Positions 1 to 9,012 of a stretch of 51,819 nucleotides of DNA are shown here, piece after piece. Location of the stretch: assembly GCA_964386535.1 (NCBI GenBank), contig CAYLRY010000017.1, positions 1 to 51,819 on the forward strand. The letters run 5' to 3'. The first letter of the stretch is position 1, and each line of letters begins with the position of its first letter. The DNA is from CAYLRY01 sp964386535. Its GTDB lineage: Bacteria > Chloroflexota > Dehalococcoidia > Dehalococcoidales > UBA3254. The position numbers were made by a program, and so were the translations under genes. The notes below the pieces were generated by a model, which had not been told where the DNA came from, ran no database searches, and saw only the letters and a list, made by a program, of their open reading frames with translations.

Positions 1-449
1 TGGAGAAATATGGTGCGGTCTGCGTGGGGTCTGTTTACGCAGGTCTGCCCAAACTGACGCAGCAGGCCGATGGCACATGGGTGAGAAAGAAGACCGCTCT
101 GGAGCGGGGGCTACCGTTGAATACGGTGGAAGATATTATTCGAGCCGATGTTGCGGATACTTTCGGAGACTACGATGACAGGTGGATGGGTCTCGGTGGA
201 ACATTGGATATAGCCAAGGCATACAAGGCAAACGGGGCTTTCCTCTCGCTCTGGCGCGGAGGCATCGGTTGCGTTCAAGCCAGACGCGAAAATGGTCTTC
301 TGCTGGAACAGGCAGGGATAAACGTCCTTTATTACGAGGGCTCACAGCCTGGCAACTGTACTGATCTGGATGAGATGCATATGCTTGATCAGATGGATGT
401 CTGGATGGAGAGTCAGGGATTGCATAAAATCGAAGAATTGGGAGATTAA
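1..449 (+). CDS. 2-hydroxyacyl-CoA dehydratase / benzoyl-CoA reductase family subunit, C-terminal part (truncated by window edge)
   Basis: The reading frame is open from base 3, so the GTG at 24 is an internal valine and the gene begins outside the window. The visible 148 residues have the C-terminal pattern I associate with this family: a Cys-containing segment (WRGGIGC), then a run reading AGINVLYYEGSQPGN and an acidic stretch before a final helix. Family members bind a shared [4Fe-4S] cluster and, once activated by an ATP-dependent activator, reduce or dehydrate CoA thioesters in amino-acid or aromatic catabolism in the cytoplasm. The partner subunit and activator would lie to the left and cannot be seen. 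A hairpin with a T-rich tail follows at 525-550. The substrate cannot be assigned from this fragment. The family call is fairly sure, the specific enzyme is not. Confidence 0.72.
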   Translation, partial: EKYGAVCVGSVYAGLPKLTQQADGTWVRKKTALERGLPLNTVEDIIRADVADTFGDYDDRWMGLGGTLDIAKAYKANGAFLSLWRGGIGCVQARRENGLLLEQAGINVLYYEGSQPGNCTDLDEMHMLDQMDVWMESQGLHKIEELGD

Positions 450-524
450 GATATTCACAGCCGGTTAATAACGGTTATTGTATAAGGATAGATGCTGGCG
501 GATACATAATGACAGGCGTATTGT

Positions 525-550
525 GCCTTCTGATACTGAAGGCTTTTCTT
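525..550 (+). terminator. Rho-independent terminator after the dehydratase subunit
   Basis: A 6-bp stem (GCCTTC at 525-530, GAAGGC at 538-543) with a 7-nt loop is followed directly by TTTTCTT. It lies 75 bases after the stop of the truncated dehydratase gene, in the correct orientation. Confidence 0.6.
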
Positions 551-926
551 CGATTACCAGCCTAACCGCTTCTTATATGAACTCTTTGGATTGCTAACCG
601 TTTGGAATACGTATCAATTTGCCACCTCCGTCTTTCATTAGTGGCTCAAGTGCAAAAAGGTCTTAAAACTGTATTATATGCAAATTTTTCTAACCTAAAT
701 TTCTGAACAAACCGTTCAAATACTTCCTTTTTACAGTACAGTCATTATTGTATCTTGATTTCAGTGCCTATTAAATCCTTATTACCTCACTCAAGACACA
801 TTCCATATTTAGTGTGGTAAAATTCTAGCATCAACGATTTCTCTTTTAGCAAAACAGGTCAAGACAAATCCTTTCCCGCATTGTAGTATTTGATTATGAG
901 GTGATAAAACGGAAGGCTGGGAAAAA
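551..926. other. Intergenic region before the AraC-type regulator
   Basis: No ORF with a ribosome binding site is visible here. The DNA is AT-rich and presumably carries the promoter of the AraC-type gene. One short inverted repeat, TGAAC-N5-GTTCA at 704-718, could be an operator, but nothing else supports that. Confidence 0.4.
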
Positions 927-1829
927 GTGAATGCGGTCAGGAGGATGCAGGAGTACATAGACCGGAATATTCAGGAGCGTATTACCCTGTATAAACTGGC
1001 GCAGGCTGCAGGTTACTCTCCGTGGCATGCCAATAGAATATTCAAGGAGATAACCGGTAAAACACCTTTTGAATACCTGCGGGCTCTGCGGCTGTCCCGG
1101 GCAGCCGTAAAACTCAAGGACGAAGATGTGCGGGTGATAGACGTGGCCCTGGATTTTGTGTTCGAATCACATGAAGGCTTTACGCGCGCTTTTTCCAAAC
1201 AGTTCGGCATCAGCCCCCAATATTACAGTAAACATACGCCGCCGATCAAGCTTTTTATGCCCAACCGTATCCTGGGATATTACCTCAGACAACAAAGAGG
1301 AGATCATAAGATGACTAAAAACGCAAATGTAAATACAGTTTTTGTACAGGTAGTGGAACGGCCCGCTAGGAAGCTGATCATAAAAAGAGGCGTTAAAGCC
1401 ACCCATTATTTTGAATATTGCGAAGAAGTGGGCTGTGATATCTGGGGCATTTTGACCAGTGTTACAGAAGCTTTATATGAACCTATTGGTATGTGGCTGC
1501 CTGAAAACCTGAGGCAGCCAGGCACCTCAATTTACGCTCAGGGGGTGGAAGTGCCGATCGATTATGCCGGCCAGATTCCGGATGGATTTGAGATGATGGA
1601 CCTGGCCCCCTGCAAGATGATGGTTTTTCAGGGACAGCCTTACGATGATGAAAAATTCGAACAGGCTATCAGCGACCTGTGGGAAGTCATGAAGACCTAT
1701 AATCCTGAGGTTTACGGCTTCAAGTGGGCAGACGAGGATGGTCCACGCTTTCAACTGGCGCCCATGGGTTACCGGGGGTACATAGAAGCCCGGCCGGTCA
1801 GACAATTGAATAATCCGAAAAAAGTTTAA
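927..1829 (+). CDS. AraC-family transcriptional regulator with GyrI-like effector-binding domain
   Basis: Residues about 5-105 form an AraC/XylS double helix-turn-helix, with the typical second-helix run GFTRAFSKQFGISPQYY near residues 87-103. Residues about 130-295 match the GyrI-like/effector-binding domain that often follows it and binds a small hydrophobic ligand. The start is GTG at 927. It is the only start after the in-frame TGA at 897, and GGAAGG lies 10 bases upstream. The alternative ATG at 945 directly abuts an AGGAGG and has no room for ribosome spacing. The gene stands alone between a terminator-like hairpin and a convergent flavodoxin gene, so its target is unknown. It may regulate the truncated dehydratase locus or the flavodoxin. 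Confidence 0.9.
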   Translation: MNAVRRMQEYIDRNIQERITLYKLAQAAGYSPWHANRIFKEITGKTPFEYLRALRLSRAAVKLKDEDVRVIDVALDFVFESHEGFTRAFSKQFGISPQYYSKHTPPIKLFMPNRILGYYLRQQRGDHKMTKNANVNTVFVQVVERPARKLIIKRGVKATHYFEYCEEVGCDIWGILTSVTEALYEPIGMWLPENLRQPGTSIYAQGVEVPIDYAGQIPDGFEMMDLAPCKMMVFQGQPYDDEKFEQAISDLWEVMKTYNPEVYGFKWADEDGPRFQLAPMGYRGYIEARPVRQLNNPKKV

Positions 1830-1840
1830 AATGGCCAACA

Positions 1841-1866
1841 GGTAAGCTCTGACAACAGGGCTTACC
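1841..1866 (+). terminator. Weak terminator-like hairpin after the AraC gene
   Basis: GGTAAGC at 1841-1847 pairs perfectly with GCTTACC at 1860-1866 across a 12-nt loop, 12 bases after the stop codon. The tail is not a clear T-run, so termination is only suggested. Confidence 0.35.
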
Positions 1867-1937
1867 CTATTTATAGGACCCAGGCTGTAGTGGCATACAC
1901 ACGTAAAACAGCTTCAATGATCAGGGACTTTACATTT

Positions 1938-1963
1938 GATACTGGATTTTGATACTGGATTTT
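1938..1963. repeat. Perfect 13-bp tandem duplication
   Basis: GATACTGGATTTT occurs twice, head to tail, at 1938-1950 and 1951-1963, in the noncoding gap between two convergent genes. It looks like a simple slippage duplication. Confidence 0.8.
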
Positions 1964-2078
1964 TAATATCAAGCGTAAGCTGGTTTGTTCTCTGCTGATA
2001 TCCTGCATCCGTCTAAACAGCAAGTTGTGACATGCCTGTAATAAGCTTCCGGTTTTTTTTCATAACCCGACTTAATAA

Positions 2079-2103
2079 AGGGGCGGTTTTCACAACCGCC
2101 CCT
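2079..2103 (-). terminator. Rho-independent terminator-like hairpin after the flavodoxin gene
   Basis: A perfect 10-bp GC-rich stem (2079-2088 with 2094-2103) with a 5-nt loop lies 51 bases downstream of the flavodoxin stop. On the minus strand it is followed by TTATTAAG, a short and imperfect T-rich tail. Confidence 0.6.
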
Positions 2104-2154
2104 CCGGACCGGTAATCGGAGTTTATAATTATTCCGGTAAAGTCAAAAATATAT

Positions 2155-2631
2155 TTACAGTTTGGGTTCCTCCACCTTCTTAGACCTCTCCACCTTTTGC
2201 ATTTTAGCAATCTTTTGGCCCAGTTCTTTACACTCAGCAACGACTTCAGGCGCAGGGGTGCGGGTGGCAATCACGTCATCAGCAGCTTTGATCATTTTTA
2301 AACCGTCACAGATCCGGGTCACGCTATCCAGAGCCTGCGCTCCACCGCCGCCTTTGCTGCCGAAGACTACATAGGGCTTATCGCCTACCTTTTCTCTGAT
2401 GACAATCCAGGCCCGGTCAAAAAAGTCCTTGACCATGCCTGACATATACCCGAAGTAATTGGGTGTGCCTATGGCCAGAAGATCACAATCCAGTACATCC
2501 TGGGCATTGGCGTCTACAGCCTTTTTCAGTGTGACTGTGGCTCCGGCTGCTCTGGCTCCTTCTGCTACGGCTTTAGCCATGATTTCGGTATTTCCACTCT
2601 GGGTATGATATACGATTAATACCTTTTTCAT
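2155..2631 (-). CDS. Flavodoxin-family FMN protein
   Basis: At 158 residues this matches a flavodoxin or WrbA-like fold. The N-terminus has beta strand KKVLIVYHT followed by the phosphate-binding loop TQSGNT (residues 10-15), which holds the FMN phosphate. Later conserved features are the loop AIGTPNYFG (about 53-61) and a glycine-rich GSKGGGGAQ (about 92-100) near the flavin. Such proteins carry electrons between ferredoxin-type donors and reductases, or reduce quinones, in the cytoplasm. The ATG has a strong AAGGAGGG ribosome site nine bases upstream. The gene is single, with its own terminator-like hairpin. The partner is unknown. Confidence 0.85.
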   Translation of the reverse strand: MKKVLIVYHTQSGNTEIMAKAVAEGARAAGATVTLKKAVDANAQDVLDCDLLAIGTPNYFGYMSGMVKDFFDRAWIVIREKVGDKPYVVFGSKGGGGAQALDSVTRICDGLKMIKAADDVIATRTPAPEVVAECKELGQKIAKMQKVERSKKVEEPKL

Positions 2632-3083
2632 AAAATAAAACCCTCCTTTATATCTTCTGCGGTCTTATATAATGATATGAAGTATAATATTGTCTTATTC
2701 TGCTGTCAATATATGGATAGGAATCAAATTTACCATCCGGTAAGGCTAAACTAGCCTGTACATTTTCATAATGGCAGTATAAGAATTGGCGCTAATTTGA
2801 AGTAATTTTATAACAAATATTGGAAAATCCCTTATAACAGGCGTTAAACCATTATCCCCAACGGGTTATAATTGATCATTAGCGACATTTTTCTTTTGCC
2901 TTGAATTTTTCCGGTTCCGCTTAATATGACTATTTCAGGTGTCCTATCAAGCTTGGGTGATTATTGCCTCTAATGAGCAACCGGTACTATAATCAAATTC
3001 AAACAGGCATAAAACCCTGACGGATTGACGGATTCTTCTGAGGATAATTACCCTGGTATTGATGTGAATAGAAGGAGGCTAAA
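2632..3083. other. Intergenic region between divergent flavodoxin and epimerase genes
   Basis: No credible ORF is present. Promoters for both divergent genes must lie here. A separated inverted repeat (TTATAAC at 2832-2838, GTTATAA at 2865-2871) is the only structure I noticed, and its role is unknown. Confidence 0.4.
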
Positions 3084-4010
3084 ATGGCCATTCTGGTTAC
3101 CGGTGGCAGCGGTTATGTGGGTTCGGAGCTGGTGAAAGTATTGCTGGACCGTAGAGAAAAGGTGGTGGTATTCGATAAGATAAAAAGCAGACGTTTGGAG
3201 GGACTGGAGGACCGGCTGCCTGTAGTCCTGGGAGATTTGAATAATGCTTCTGAAGTGATGAATGTGGTGAGAGATTATAAAATCACCTCCGTTTATCACC
3301 TGGGTGCTTTGCTGACTTTCGAGTCTGAAGCTAACCCCTGGGCTTCTTTTCAGGCCAATGTAGTGGGGACATATAACCTCATAGAAGCGGCCCGCCTTTT
3401 CAGGGTGGAAAAGATGCTATTTACCAGCAGCATAGGCACCTTTGGCGATCATACGGGGGGCAATTATACGGATACCATTATCCAACGGCCTGACAGCTTC
3501 TACGGCGTATGCAAACTATATGGAGAGGGCATGGGACGCTTCTATCGCAGAAAATTTGGGCTGGACTTCCGAGCCATCCGTTATCCCATGGTCCTGGGTC
3601 CGGGCGTTACCACGCCTAATCACTGGCCACCGGCTATGATAAGGCAGGCGGTACAGGGGAATCCATATATTTGCCCGGTAACAGAAGATACGAAGGATGT
3701 TCTCCTTTATTACAAAGACGCAGTACGTGCTGCTGATCTTATTATGCAGGCACCCCGGGAAGCTCTGCAAATGGTAGTCTATAATGTGGGCGGGCCACCG
3801 GTGATTACCGCCAAAGACTTGATCAATACTGTGCGCAGATATCTGCCGGGAGTTTCAATAACCTTTGCTCCTTCTTCCAGCCGTCTTTCAGGTTCGGGAA
3901 TCATAGCCTGGGATGACTCTTATGCTCGCCGCGAATGGGGCTGGCAGCCGTCCTTTGTTACACTGGATGAGATGGTAGTTGATTTTATCCGTGAGATGTC
4001 TGTGAAATAA
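3084..4010 (+). CDS. NAD-dependent epimerase/dehydratase (extended SDR)
   Basis: The 308-residue protein has the Rossmann signature GGSGYVG (residues 7-13), an Asp at the end of beta-2, and the catalytic pair Tyr140-x3-Lys144 with an upstream Ser at 115-116. This is a complete extended short-chain dehydrogenase active site. Overall it resembles UDP-glucose 4-epimerase-like proteins and also the SDR-type L-threonine 3-dehydrogenases, judged from the segment around residues 160-215. The substrate could therefore be a nucleotide sugar or a small hydroxy acid. The start ATG has GAAGGAGG eight bases upstream. The next gene, 119 bases downstream on the same strand, encodes a PhoU-like protein with no obvious functional link. 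Confidence 0.85.
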   Translation: MAILVTGGSGYVGSELVKVLLDRREKVVVFDKIKSRRLEGLEDRLPVVLGDLNNASEVMNVVRDYKITSVYHLGALLTFESEANPWASFQANVVGTYNLIEAARLFRVEKMLFTSSIGTFGDHTGGNYTDTIIQRPDSFYGVCKLYGEGMGRFYRRKFGLDFRAIRYPMVLGPGVTTPNHWPPAMIRQAVQGNPYICPVTEDTKDVLLYYKDAVRAADLIMQAPREALQMVVYNVGGPPVITAKDLINTVRRYLPGVSITFAPSSSRLSGSGIIAWDDSYARREWGWQPSFVTLDEMVVDFIREMSVK

Positions 4011-4129
4011 ATAGTACTCAGGCTTATCTGGCTATATGTGATGTTAAAACCAGGCAAAGGTTTGACTAATCAACCTGTCTTCCTTAGAATTTACATGGTG
4101 TAAAGAGGGTCAGGTGAAGGAGGCTCCCA

Positions 4130-4759
4130 TTGGCAAAATTTTCTTTGCTGCCGCGTGAAGGCAGATTTTTTGTGCTCTTTGAGGAAAGCGCCAGAAATGC
4201 TGCTGAGGTTGCCCGGCAGTTTAAAGAACTAATGGATAAATGGGAGGATGTACCGGAGAGAGTCAATAACATCATTGCCCTGGAACATAAAAGCGATACC
4301 GTGGCTCATGAAATCATCGCACTGGTACACAGGACATTTGTAACTCCTTTCGACCGGGAGGATATCGCCTTACTGGCTCATTCAATGGATGATGTGGTGG
4401 ATTTTATTGAAGCTACTGCCGATACTTTGTTGATTTACAGGATCCAGGCTCCTACCGCCAGGGCTAAGGAACTGGCTGACATTATTTTAGAGATTACTCT
4501 GGAAATGGAAAAAGCAATCTCAGAAATACGCCAAAAACTGGACCTGAAAAATATCTTGCAGCACTGTGTGGAGATCAACCGGTTAGAGAACAAGGCAGAT
4601 ACAATCTACAGGGCAGCTCTGGCAGAGCTGTTCGATGATTCCAGGGACATCCCCTATATTATCAAATGGCGGGAAATATACGAATACATGGAATCTGCTA
4701 CGGACAGATGCGAGGATGTCGCCAACGTTTTAGAGGGAGTGGCTTTAAAGTATTCATAA
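4130..4759 (+). CDS. PhoU-like DUF47 family protein (Pit-accessory regulator)
   Basis: This 209-residue, almost entirely helical protein has the DUF47/PhoU-like pattern. Two related halves carry repeated acidic motifs, EHKSDTVAHEI near residues 50-60 and ENKADTIYRAAL near 152-163, that bind metal clusters in PhoU homologues. In many bacteria it is co-transcribed with a Pit transporter and limits phosphate uptake. Here the pit gene is adjacent but convergent. The start is TTG at 4130, with GAAGGAGG six bases upstream. The nearest alternative initiators lack such a site. Confidence 0.88.
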   Translation: MAKFSLLPREGRFFVLFEESARNAAEVARQFKELMDKWEDVPERVNNIIALEHKSDTVAHEIIALVHRTFVTPFDREDIALLAHSMDDVVDFIEATADTLLIYRIQAPTARAKELADIILEITLEMEKAISEIRQKLDLKNILQHCVEINRLENKADTIYRAALAELFDDSRDIPYIIKWREIYEYMESATDRCEDVANVLEGVALKYS

Positions 4760-4767
4760 AGAGGGTA

Positions 4768-5766
4768 TCAGGGCTGGTAAAGTCTCAAACCCAGATAGAA
4801 CAGGCCTGCGATAAGGCCGGCTGCCGGGATGGTGAAAATCCAGGCCCAGACAATACGCAGGGTAATTCCCCAGCGTACGGCAGTGAGTCTTTTAACGGAA
4901 CCTACTCCGGAAATGGCGCCGGTAATTACATGAGTGGTACTGACCGGTATTCCCATATGGGTAGCCAGGAAAATACTGATAGCACTGGCAGTCTCAGCAC
5001 AGAAACCGTCTATCGGCATAAGTTTGGTAATTTTTTGCCCCATCGTTTTTACAATCCGCCAGCCGCCACTGAGTGTGCCCAGAGCAATAGCCGTATGGGC
5101 GCTTAAGACCACCCAGAGCGGAACATGGAAGCTATCAATGTAGCCGCCGGCAAAGAGCAAACTGGTGATTATGCCCATAGTCTTCTGAGCATCATTTCCT
5201 CCATGTCCCAGGCTATAAGCCGCTGCAGAAAAAATCTGTAATATCCGCGACCAGCGGTTAATAGCAGCCGGCCTTTGTTTATGCACTGCCCAGGAGGTGA
5301 TGATTTTCAAGAGGAAACCCACAGCCAGGCCGATTGCCGGTGCCAGGATAATAAAAATAAGGGTTTTATACCATCCGGCAGCGATAATAACGCCGAAACC
5401 GGCCTTGGTAATAGAAGCCCCGGCATAACCGCCAATAAGGGCATGGGAAGAACTGCTAGGGAGCCCGAAATACCAGGTAATCATATTCCAGGCAATTGCG
5501 CCCAAGATACCAGCCAGAATCACGATAGGGGTGACTATGCCGATGTCTATCATGCCGTTTCCGATAGTTTTAGCCACGGTTGTACCAAAAATCAAAAAGG
5601 CAATAAAATTAAAAAAAGCAGCCCAGAGGATAGCCTGTTTGGGAGTTAATACCCTGGTGGAAACGATGGTAGAAATAGAATTAGCGGCGTCATGCATGCC
5701 GTTTGTGTAATCAAAGGCTAAGGCTACCAGGATGATAAAAGCTACTAGAAATAAGTTTAAATCCAT
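4768..5766 (-). CDS. pit: Inorganic phosphate transporter, Pit family
   Basis: A low-affinity, cation-coupled phosphate (or metal-phosphate) permease of the inner membrane. The protein has about ten hydrophobic segments. It carries both PiT signature repeats: an N-terminal FDYTNGMHDAAN near residues 19-30, and a second one, YSLGHGGNDAQKTMG, near the middle. The two halves are typical of the inverted-repeat fold. The ATG at 5766 is preceded by TAAGG and is preferred. A TTG one codon earlier is also possible. The stop is only 8 bases from the stop of the convergent PhoU-like gene, so the two transcripts must run into each other. No terminator is visible between them. Confidence 0.93.
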   Translation of the reverse strand: MDLNLFLVAFIILVALAFDYTNGMHDAANSISTIVSTRVLTPKQAILWAAFFNFIAFLIFGTTVAKTIGNGMIDIGIVTPIVILAGILGAIAWNMITWYFGLPSSSSHALIGGYAGASITKAGFGVIIAAGWYKTLIFIILAPAIGLAVGFLLKIITSWAVHKQRPAAINRWSRILQIFSAAAYSLGHGGNDAQKTMGIITSLLFAGGYIDSFHVPLWVVLSAHTAIALGTLSGGWRIVKTMGQKITKLMPIDGFCAETASAISIFLATHMGIPVSTTHVITGAISGVGSVKRLTAVRWGITLRIVWAWIFTIPAAGLIAGLFYLGLRLYQP

Positions 5767-6043
5767 CAACCATACCTTAGCTGAAGAATAAACCCAGACG
5801 CATTATATACCAATGCCGGGGATAACTCAAAAAGCGGAAGGCGGCGGTATGGGTAAGCAGCTTCAGATTATGAGCTTGAATTTTAGTAACGCCAGCTAAA
5901 ATACATACCCGGCTATCTATTTCAACACGGGATAAACGAGGTTTGAACCAACAGATCAAGGTGTGAATCCGGGGTATGAAAAATCATGTAAAATGGTAAT
6001 GAGAATTAGTAATAACAAATTGACTTTTGGTTATTAATAACTT

Positions 6044-6922
6044 CTAGGTTTCAGAGCCCAGGTAGGCAGATATTACTTCAGGATTGGTCCTTATTTCTGC
6101 TGGGGTGCCTTCGGCGATCTTTTTCCCAAAATTCAGCACAATAACACGATCAGCAATGTCCATTACTACACCCATATCATGTTCTACCAGAATAATGGAA
6201 TTAATCCCGTCGCGGAGCACCGGCGTATGGGGGTAAGTAACTCCTTGACCTTCGAAAATATCTATAATAAAGCGAGCAATGTCCTCTTTTTCTTCCAGGT
6301 TCATACCAGCCATGGGTTCATCCAGCAGTAAAACTTTAGGTTCCAATGCCAGAGCCCGTCCTAACTCCACGCGTTTACGTAAACCATAGGGGAGAGACCC
6401 TACTACGGATTTACGGATGGGTTCTATTTCCAGGAAATCGATAATATCTTCCACTACTCTGCGATGTTTAATCTCTTCACTGTGGGCCGGACCGAAATAT
6501 AGAGCGCTGGCCAGAAAGTTTTGTTTCATCAGAACATGCCTGGCTGCCATAATATTATCCAGCGTGCTGAGGCCGCTATAGAGTTCGATATTCTGGAAAG
6601 TACGGGCCAGACCCAGGCGAGCTGCCTTATCAGGGCGTATTCGTGTAATACGCTGGCCTTCAAAGAAGATTTCACCTTTTTGAGGCTTATAAAAGCCATT
6701 TATGCAATTAAGAATACAGGTTTTACCCGCACCGTTAGGCCCGATAATAGCCAGGATTTCATTTTCCCTGACATCCAGGCTGACATTGTTCAGCGCTTTA
6801 ACTCCGCCGAATCCGAGAGATAGGTCCTCAATATGGATTTTTACCTTCCGGTCTGACTTCCCGGTAATTCTACCGGGCTGGCCGGCTGCCGTTGCGTGGG
6901 TGGTTTCTTCCAATTTTGCCAT
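6044..6922 (-). CDS. ABC transporter ATPase of the branched-chain amino acid (LivG) type, orphan
   Basis: The ATPase has Walker A GPNGAGKT (61-68), the LivG-type signature LPYGLRKRV (177-185) instead of LSGGQ, Walker B VLLLDE (197-202) and the switch His248. LivG proteins energise uptake of branched-chain amino acids, amides or other small organic compounds together with LivH, LivM, LivF and a binding protein. None of these partners is in the window. An N-terminal extension of about 28 residues precedes the domain. An insertion of roughly 15 residues (about 225-240) sits between Walker B and the switch strand, where most LivG proteins are shorter. The gene starts one base after the stop of the small Cys-containing ORF upstream and is probably translationally coupled to it. 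Confidence 0.88.
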   Translation of the reverse strand: MAKLEETTHATAAGQPGRITGKSDRKVKIHIEDLSLGFGGVKALNNVSLDVRENEILAIIGPNGAGKTCILNCINGFYKPQKGEIFFEGQRITRIRPDKAARLGLARTFQNIELYSGLSTLDNIMAARHVLMKQNFLASALYFGPAHSEEIKHRRVVEDIIDFLEIEPIRKSVVGSLPYGLRKRVELGRALALEPKVLLLDEPMAGMNLEEKEDIARFIIDIFEGQGVTYPHTPVLRDGINSIILVEHDMGVVMDIADRVIVLNFGKKIAEGTPAEIRTNPEVISAYLGSET

Positions 6923-6923
6923 T

Positions 6924-7238
6924 TTAACCGGTTTCTTCCGCCTGGATTTTCTCTTTATAGCTAACTACACGGGGACACTGCTCCCCTTCGCATTCCAGCT
7001 TTTTATTGTGCGTACGTGTCTTCTTTTTTATGATATCAAGGGTGATTTCGTTAGGCTGATTGTATTTTTTAAAGCCTGTACAATGTGCTGAAAAATCTTT
7101 AAAAATCAGCACAGTGACTTCATCATCTACAGCATCACAATAGATGGTTTTTGCAGTTACCTGCCAGCCTTTTGCAGTATCCCGAATGCCCTTATCAGTC
7201 ATTAATATCATAGTACCATTGGGGCAGAGGGAATTCAA
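6924..7238 (-). CDS. Small conserved-looking protein with C-terminal cysteines, unknown function
   Basis: Up to 104 residues, mostly hydrophilic and without a membrane segment. Five cysteines are present. The last two form CxxxxC in a Lys/Glu-rich tail. I recognise no family. The TTG at 7238 has no Shine-Dalgarno site. Internal ATG codons at 7211 and 7202 are equally possible, so the true protein may be 92-104 residues. The ORF lies between a small membrane protein gene and livG, 1 base from the latter, and the three genes look like one operon. It may be an accessory protein of that ATPase, which is inference from position only. Confidence 0.55.
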   Translation of the reverse strand: MNSLCPNGTMILMTDKGIRDTAKGWQVTAKTIYCDAVDDEVTVLIFKDFSAHCTGFKKYNQPNEITLDIIKKKTRTHNKKLECEGEQCPRVVSYKEKIQAEETG

Positions 7239-7267
7239 CCATGGCGATCGAATTTCAGGCTTTAAGG

Positions 7268-7456
7268 TTAGTTGAAGAAGAAATAGATGGCAGCATAAAT
7301 AGCGAAGAGCACCACTATCGCCAGAAAACCGAATAAGGCATAACTGGCTATTTTCATATGGCCAAATTTATAACCCAGGTAATCTCCAAGCACCACAGCC
7401 GCAGCGACACCCACAATAATTTCAATAACAGAAATAACATTTTTTAGTTCAGGCAT
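7268..7456 (-). CDS. Small two-helix membrane protein
   Basis: A 62-residue protein with two predicted membrane helices (about residues 7-25 and 38-60) joined by a short loop containing KFGHMK. The ATG has GAGGTG six bases upstream, which supports translation. It is the first gene of the apparent operon with the Cys-containing ORF and the livG-type ATPase. It could be a membrane anchor or partner for that otherwise orphan ATPase. No family is recognised. Confidence 0.65.
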   Translation of the reverse strand: MPELKNVISVIEIIVGVAAAVVLGDYLGYKFGHMKIASYALFGFLAIVVLFAIYAAIYFFFN

Positions 7457-7723
7457 CGATTCACCTCAGCCCATTATTATATGAAATCCTTTTTGCTGAG
7501 TGAAATACTCTTACGATTATAACAAGGCGATTATAATATGCGGTTAATCAGAATAGTTGTGAAAGATGGTCAGTATTTTGCTGATTTGAGAATTTAAAAC
7601 GAAAGAACTAAGGTATAGTGCATTCTGGCTAACTGGTTCGCTGCGGGCAAGGTGAATTGCACACCTTGCAGGCGCTTGTTCCATATCTCACTTTACAACG
7701 CGATTATGAATGCTTGTTATTTT

Positions 7724-8974
7724 CTACTGATACTGTCTTAGAATATTTTGTAAAGACTGGTCGTCTGTCAAAGAAGCCGCGACAAAGAGGAATTCTGAAA
7801 GGGAACCGCTGTATTTTCTTAAAGTTTTAAGATCCTCGCCAATCGGGTCTATTGAAGCAGGACTATCAGCATAAGAGCCGTGGAAGGCGAAATAAGCCTG
7901 GTTTAGTTTACGGATACAGTAGCCCTGTGTGAATAAAAATTGGCGCTGCTCTTCCATATATTTTTCTGCCTGTTCCACCTGTCCCCCGGCCAGATAGTCA
8001 TCTACCTTCAGGCGGATGTTCCGCATTGCTGCATTGAAATCAAAGATATTAGCCGGTGGGGTAGTTTCCGGTGCCGGATCAGGCTCGTTGTAGGGGGCAT
8101 AATATTTCTCGTAGACCAGGTCTGCCAATTCCCCGGCAGCAATACTGACAATAGTTTCATTGAGAGTTGGGATGATATCGCTGCGGTCGATTCCTAACAA
8201 GTACAATACATAACGGAAGCCCAGGGGCCTGAAAGCCAGGTATTGATGCAGCCATTCGTGCACCGCGGTATCAATAGTCCATTTCAGGTTATCATTTTTA
8301 AGTACAAAAGCAGGATAAGTGGCTCCCAGTCCACCGATACCTACCACCAGGGAAGAGACATTTAAGGCATCTACGGAGGACTCCAGAGACTCCATGCGTT
8401 CGGTGGTGATATCCTGAGTGATGGTTATTTCTTTCAGGCGTGAAATTTTTTCGCGCGGCGACACAATCAGGACATAAAGTGGATCCTGAAGAGTGAAATT
8501 TACCGGAGGGAAAATGAACCTGGAACCAAAAGCGGACTCAGATATACCTTCTGAGAGCAGTACCTGGCTTATCTGCCTGGAGATAGTCTGCTCTGCTGCC
8601 GGTTTTAGTAAAGCTGCCTGCTCTTCCATCCCCTTTAATTCCAACTCTAAAGCGGAGGTTTGTTCCATTGGATGGCTGTTTTGAATCCCACGAATACGTG
8701 ATTTCAGGTCATTTACTTGTTTCTGGAGCAAAAAATAATCAAGTACAGACTTCGTATTCAAGTCTGAGTCAGTCAGGGGATCTACCAGGCGTTGTTTGAA
8801 ATCTCGGTACAGGGCATTGATTTCCCAGGCGGCCAGATTAAAAGAATAAGGCTGGACCAGGGAATTAAAACGGTCATCAAAGCCGTATCTACCGGATCCT
8901 GAGGTGCAATTGCTACCCAGCAGTAAAACCAAAAAGAGGCAAAAAGCCAGAATGATCCGGGTAGATAACTGCAT
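7724..8974 (-). CDS. Putative lipoprotein with HExxH metalloprotease-like motif
   Basis: The N-terminus is a lipoprotein signal: charged start, hydrophobic stretch, then LLGSNC with the lipidated Cys at 23. The mature part would be tethered to the outer face of the cytoplasmic membrane. Residues about 75-130 are helical and probably coiled coil. At 239-243 the sequence reads HEWLH, the HExxH zinc motif. A downstream NE pair (272-273) and E282 are candidates for the third zinc ligand, as in gluzincin peptidases. I do not recognise a named family, and the protease assignment rests on that motif alone. The ATG has AGGGGAAGG upstream. The gene follows the sirtuin gene by 38 bases and is probably co-transcribed with it. 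Confidence 0.7.
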   Translation of the reverse strand: MQLSTRIILAFCLFLVLLLGSNCTSGSGRYGFDDRFNSLVQPYSFNLAAWEINALYRDFKQRLVDPLTDSDLNTKSVLDYFLLQKQVNDLKSRIRGIQNSHPMEQTSALELELKGMEEQAALLKPAAEQTISRQISQVLLSEGISESAFGSRFIFPPVNFTLQDPLYVLIVSPREKISRLKEITITQDITTERMESLESSVDALNVSSLVVGIGGLGATYPAFVLKNDNLKWTIDTAVHEWLHQYLAFRPLGFRYVLYLLGIDRSDIIPTLNETIVSIAAGELADLVYEKYYAPYNEPDPAPETTPPANIFDFNAAMRNIRLKVDDYLAGGQVEQAEKYMEEQRQFLFTQGYCIRKLNQAYFAFHGSYADSPASIDPIGEDLKTLRKYSGSLSEFLFVAASLTDDQSLQNILRQYQ

Positions 8975-9012
8975 CCCTTCCCCTCATCAATCACAACCGG
9001 ATAAAGCGCAAG

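Noticed and set aside
5777..5959. 60-codon minus-strand ORF upstream of pit
   Set aside because: No ribosome binding site, no family resemblance, and it lies in the pit leader.
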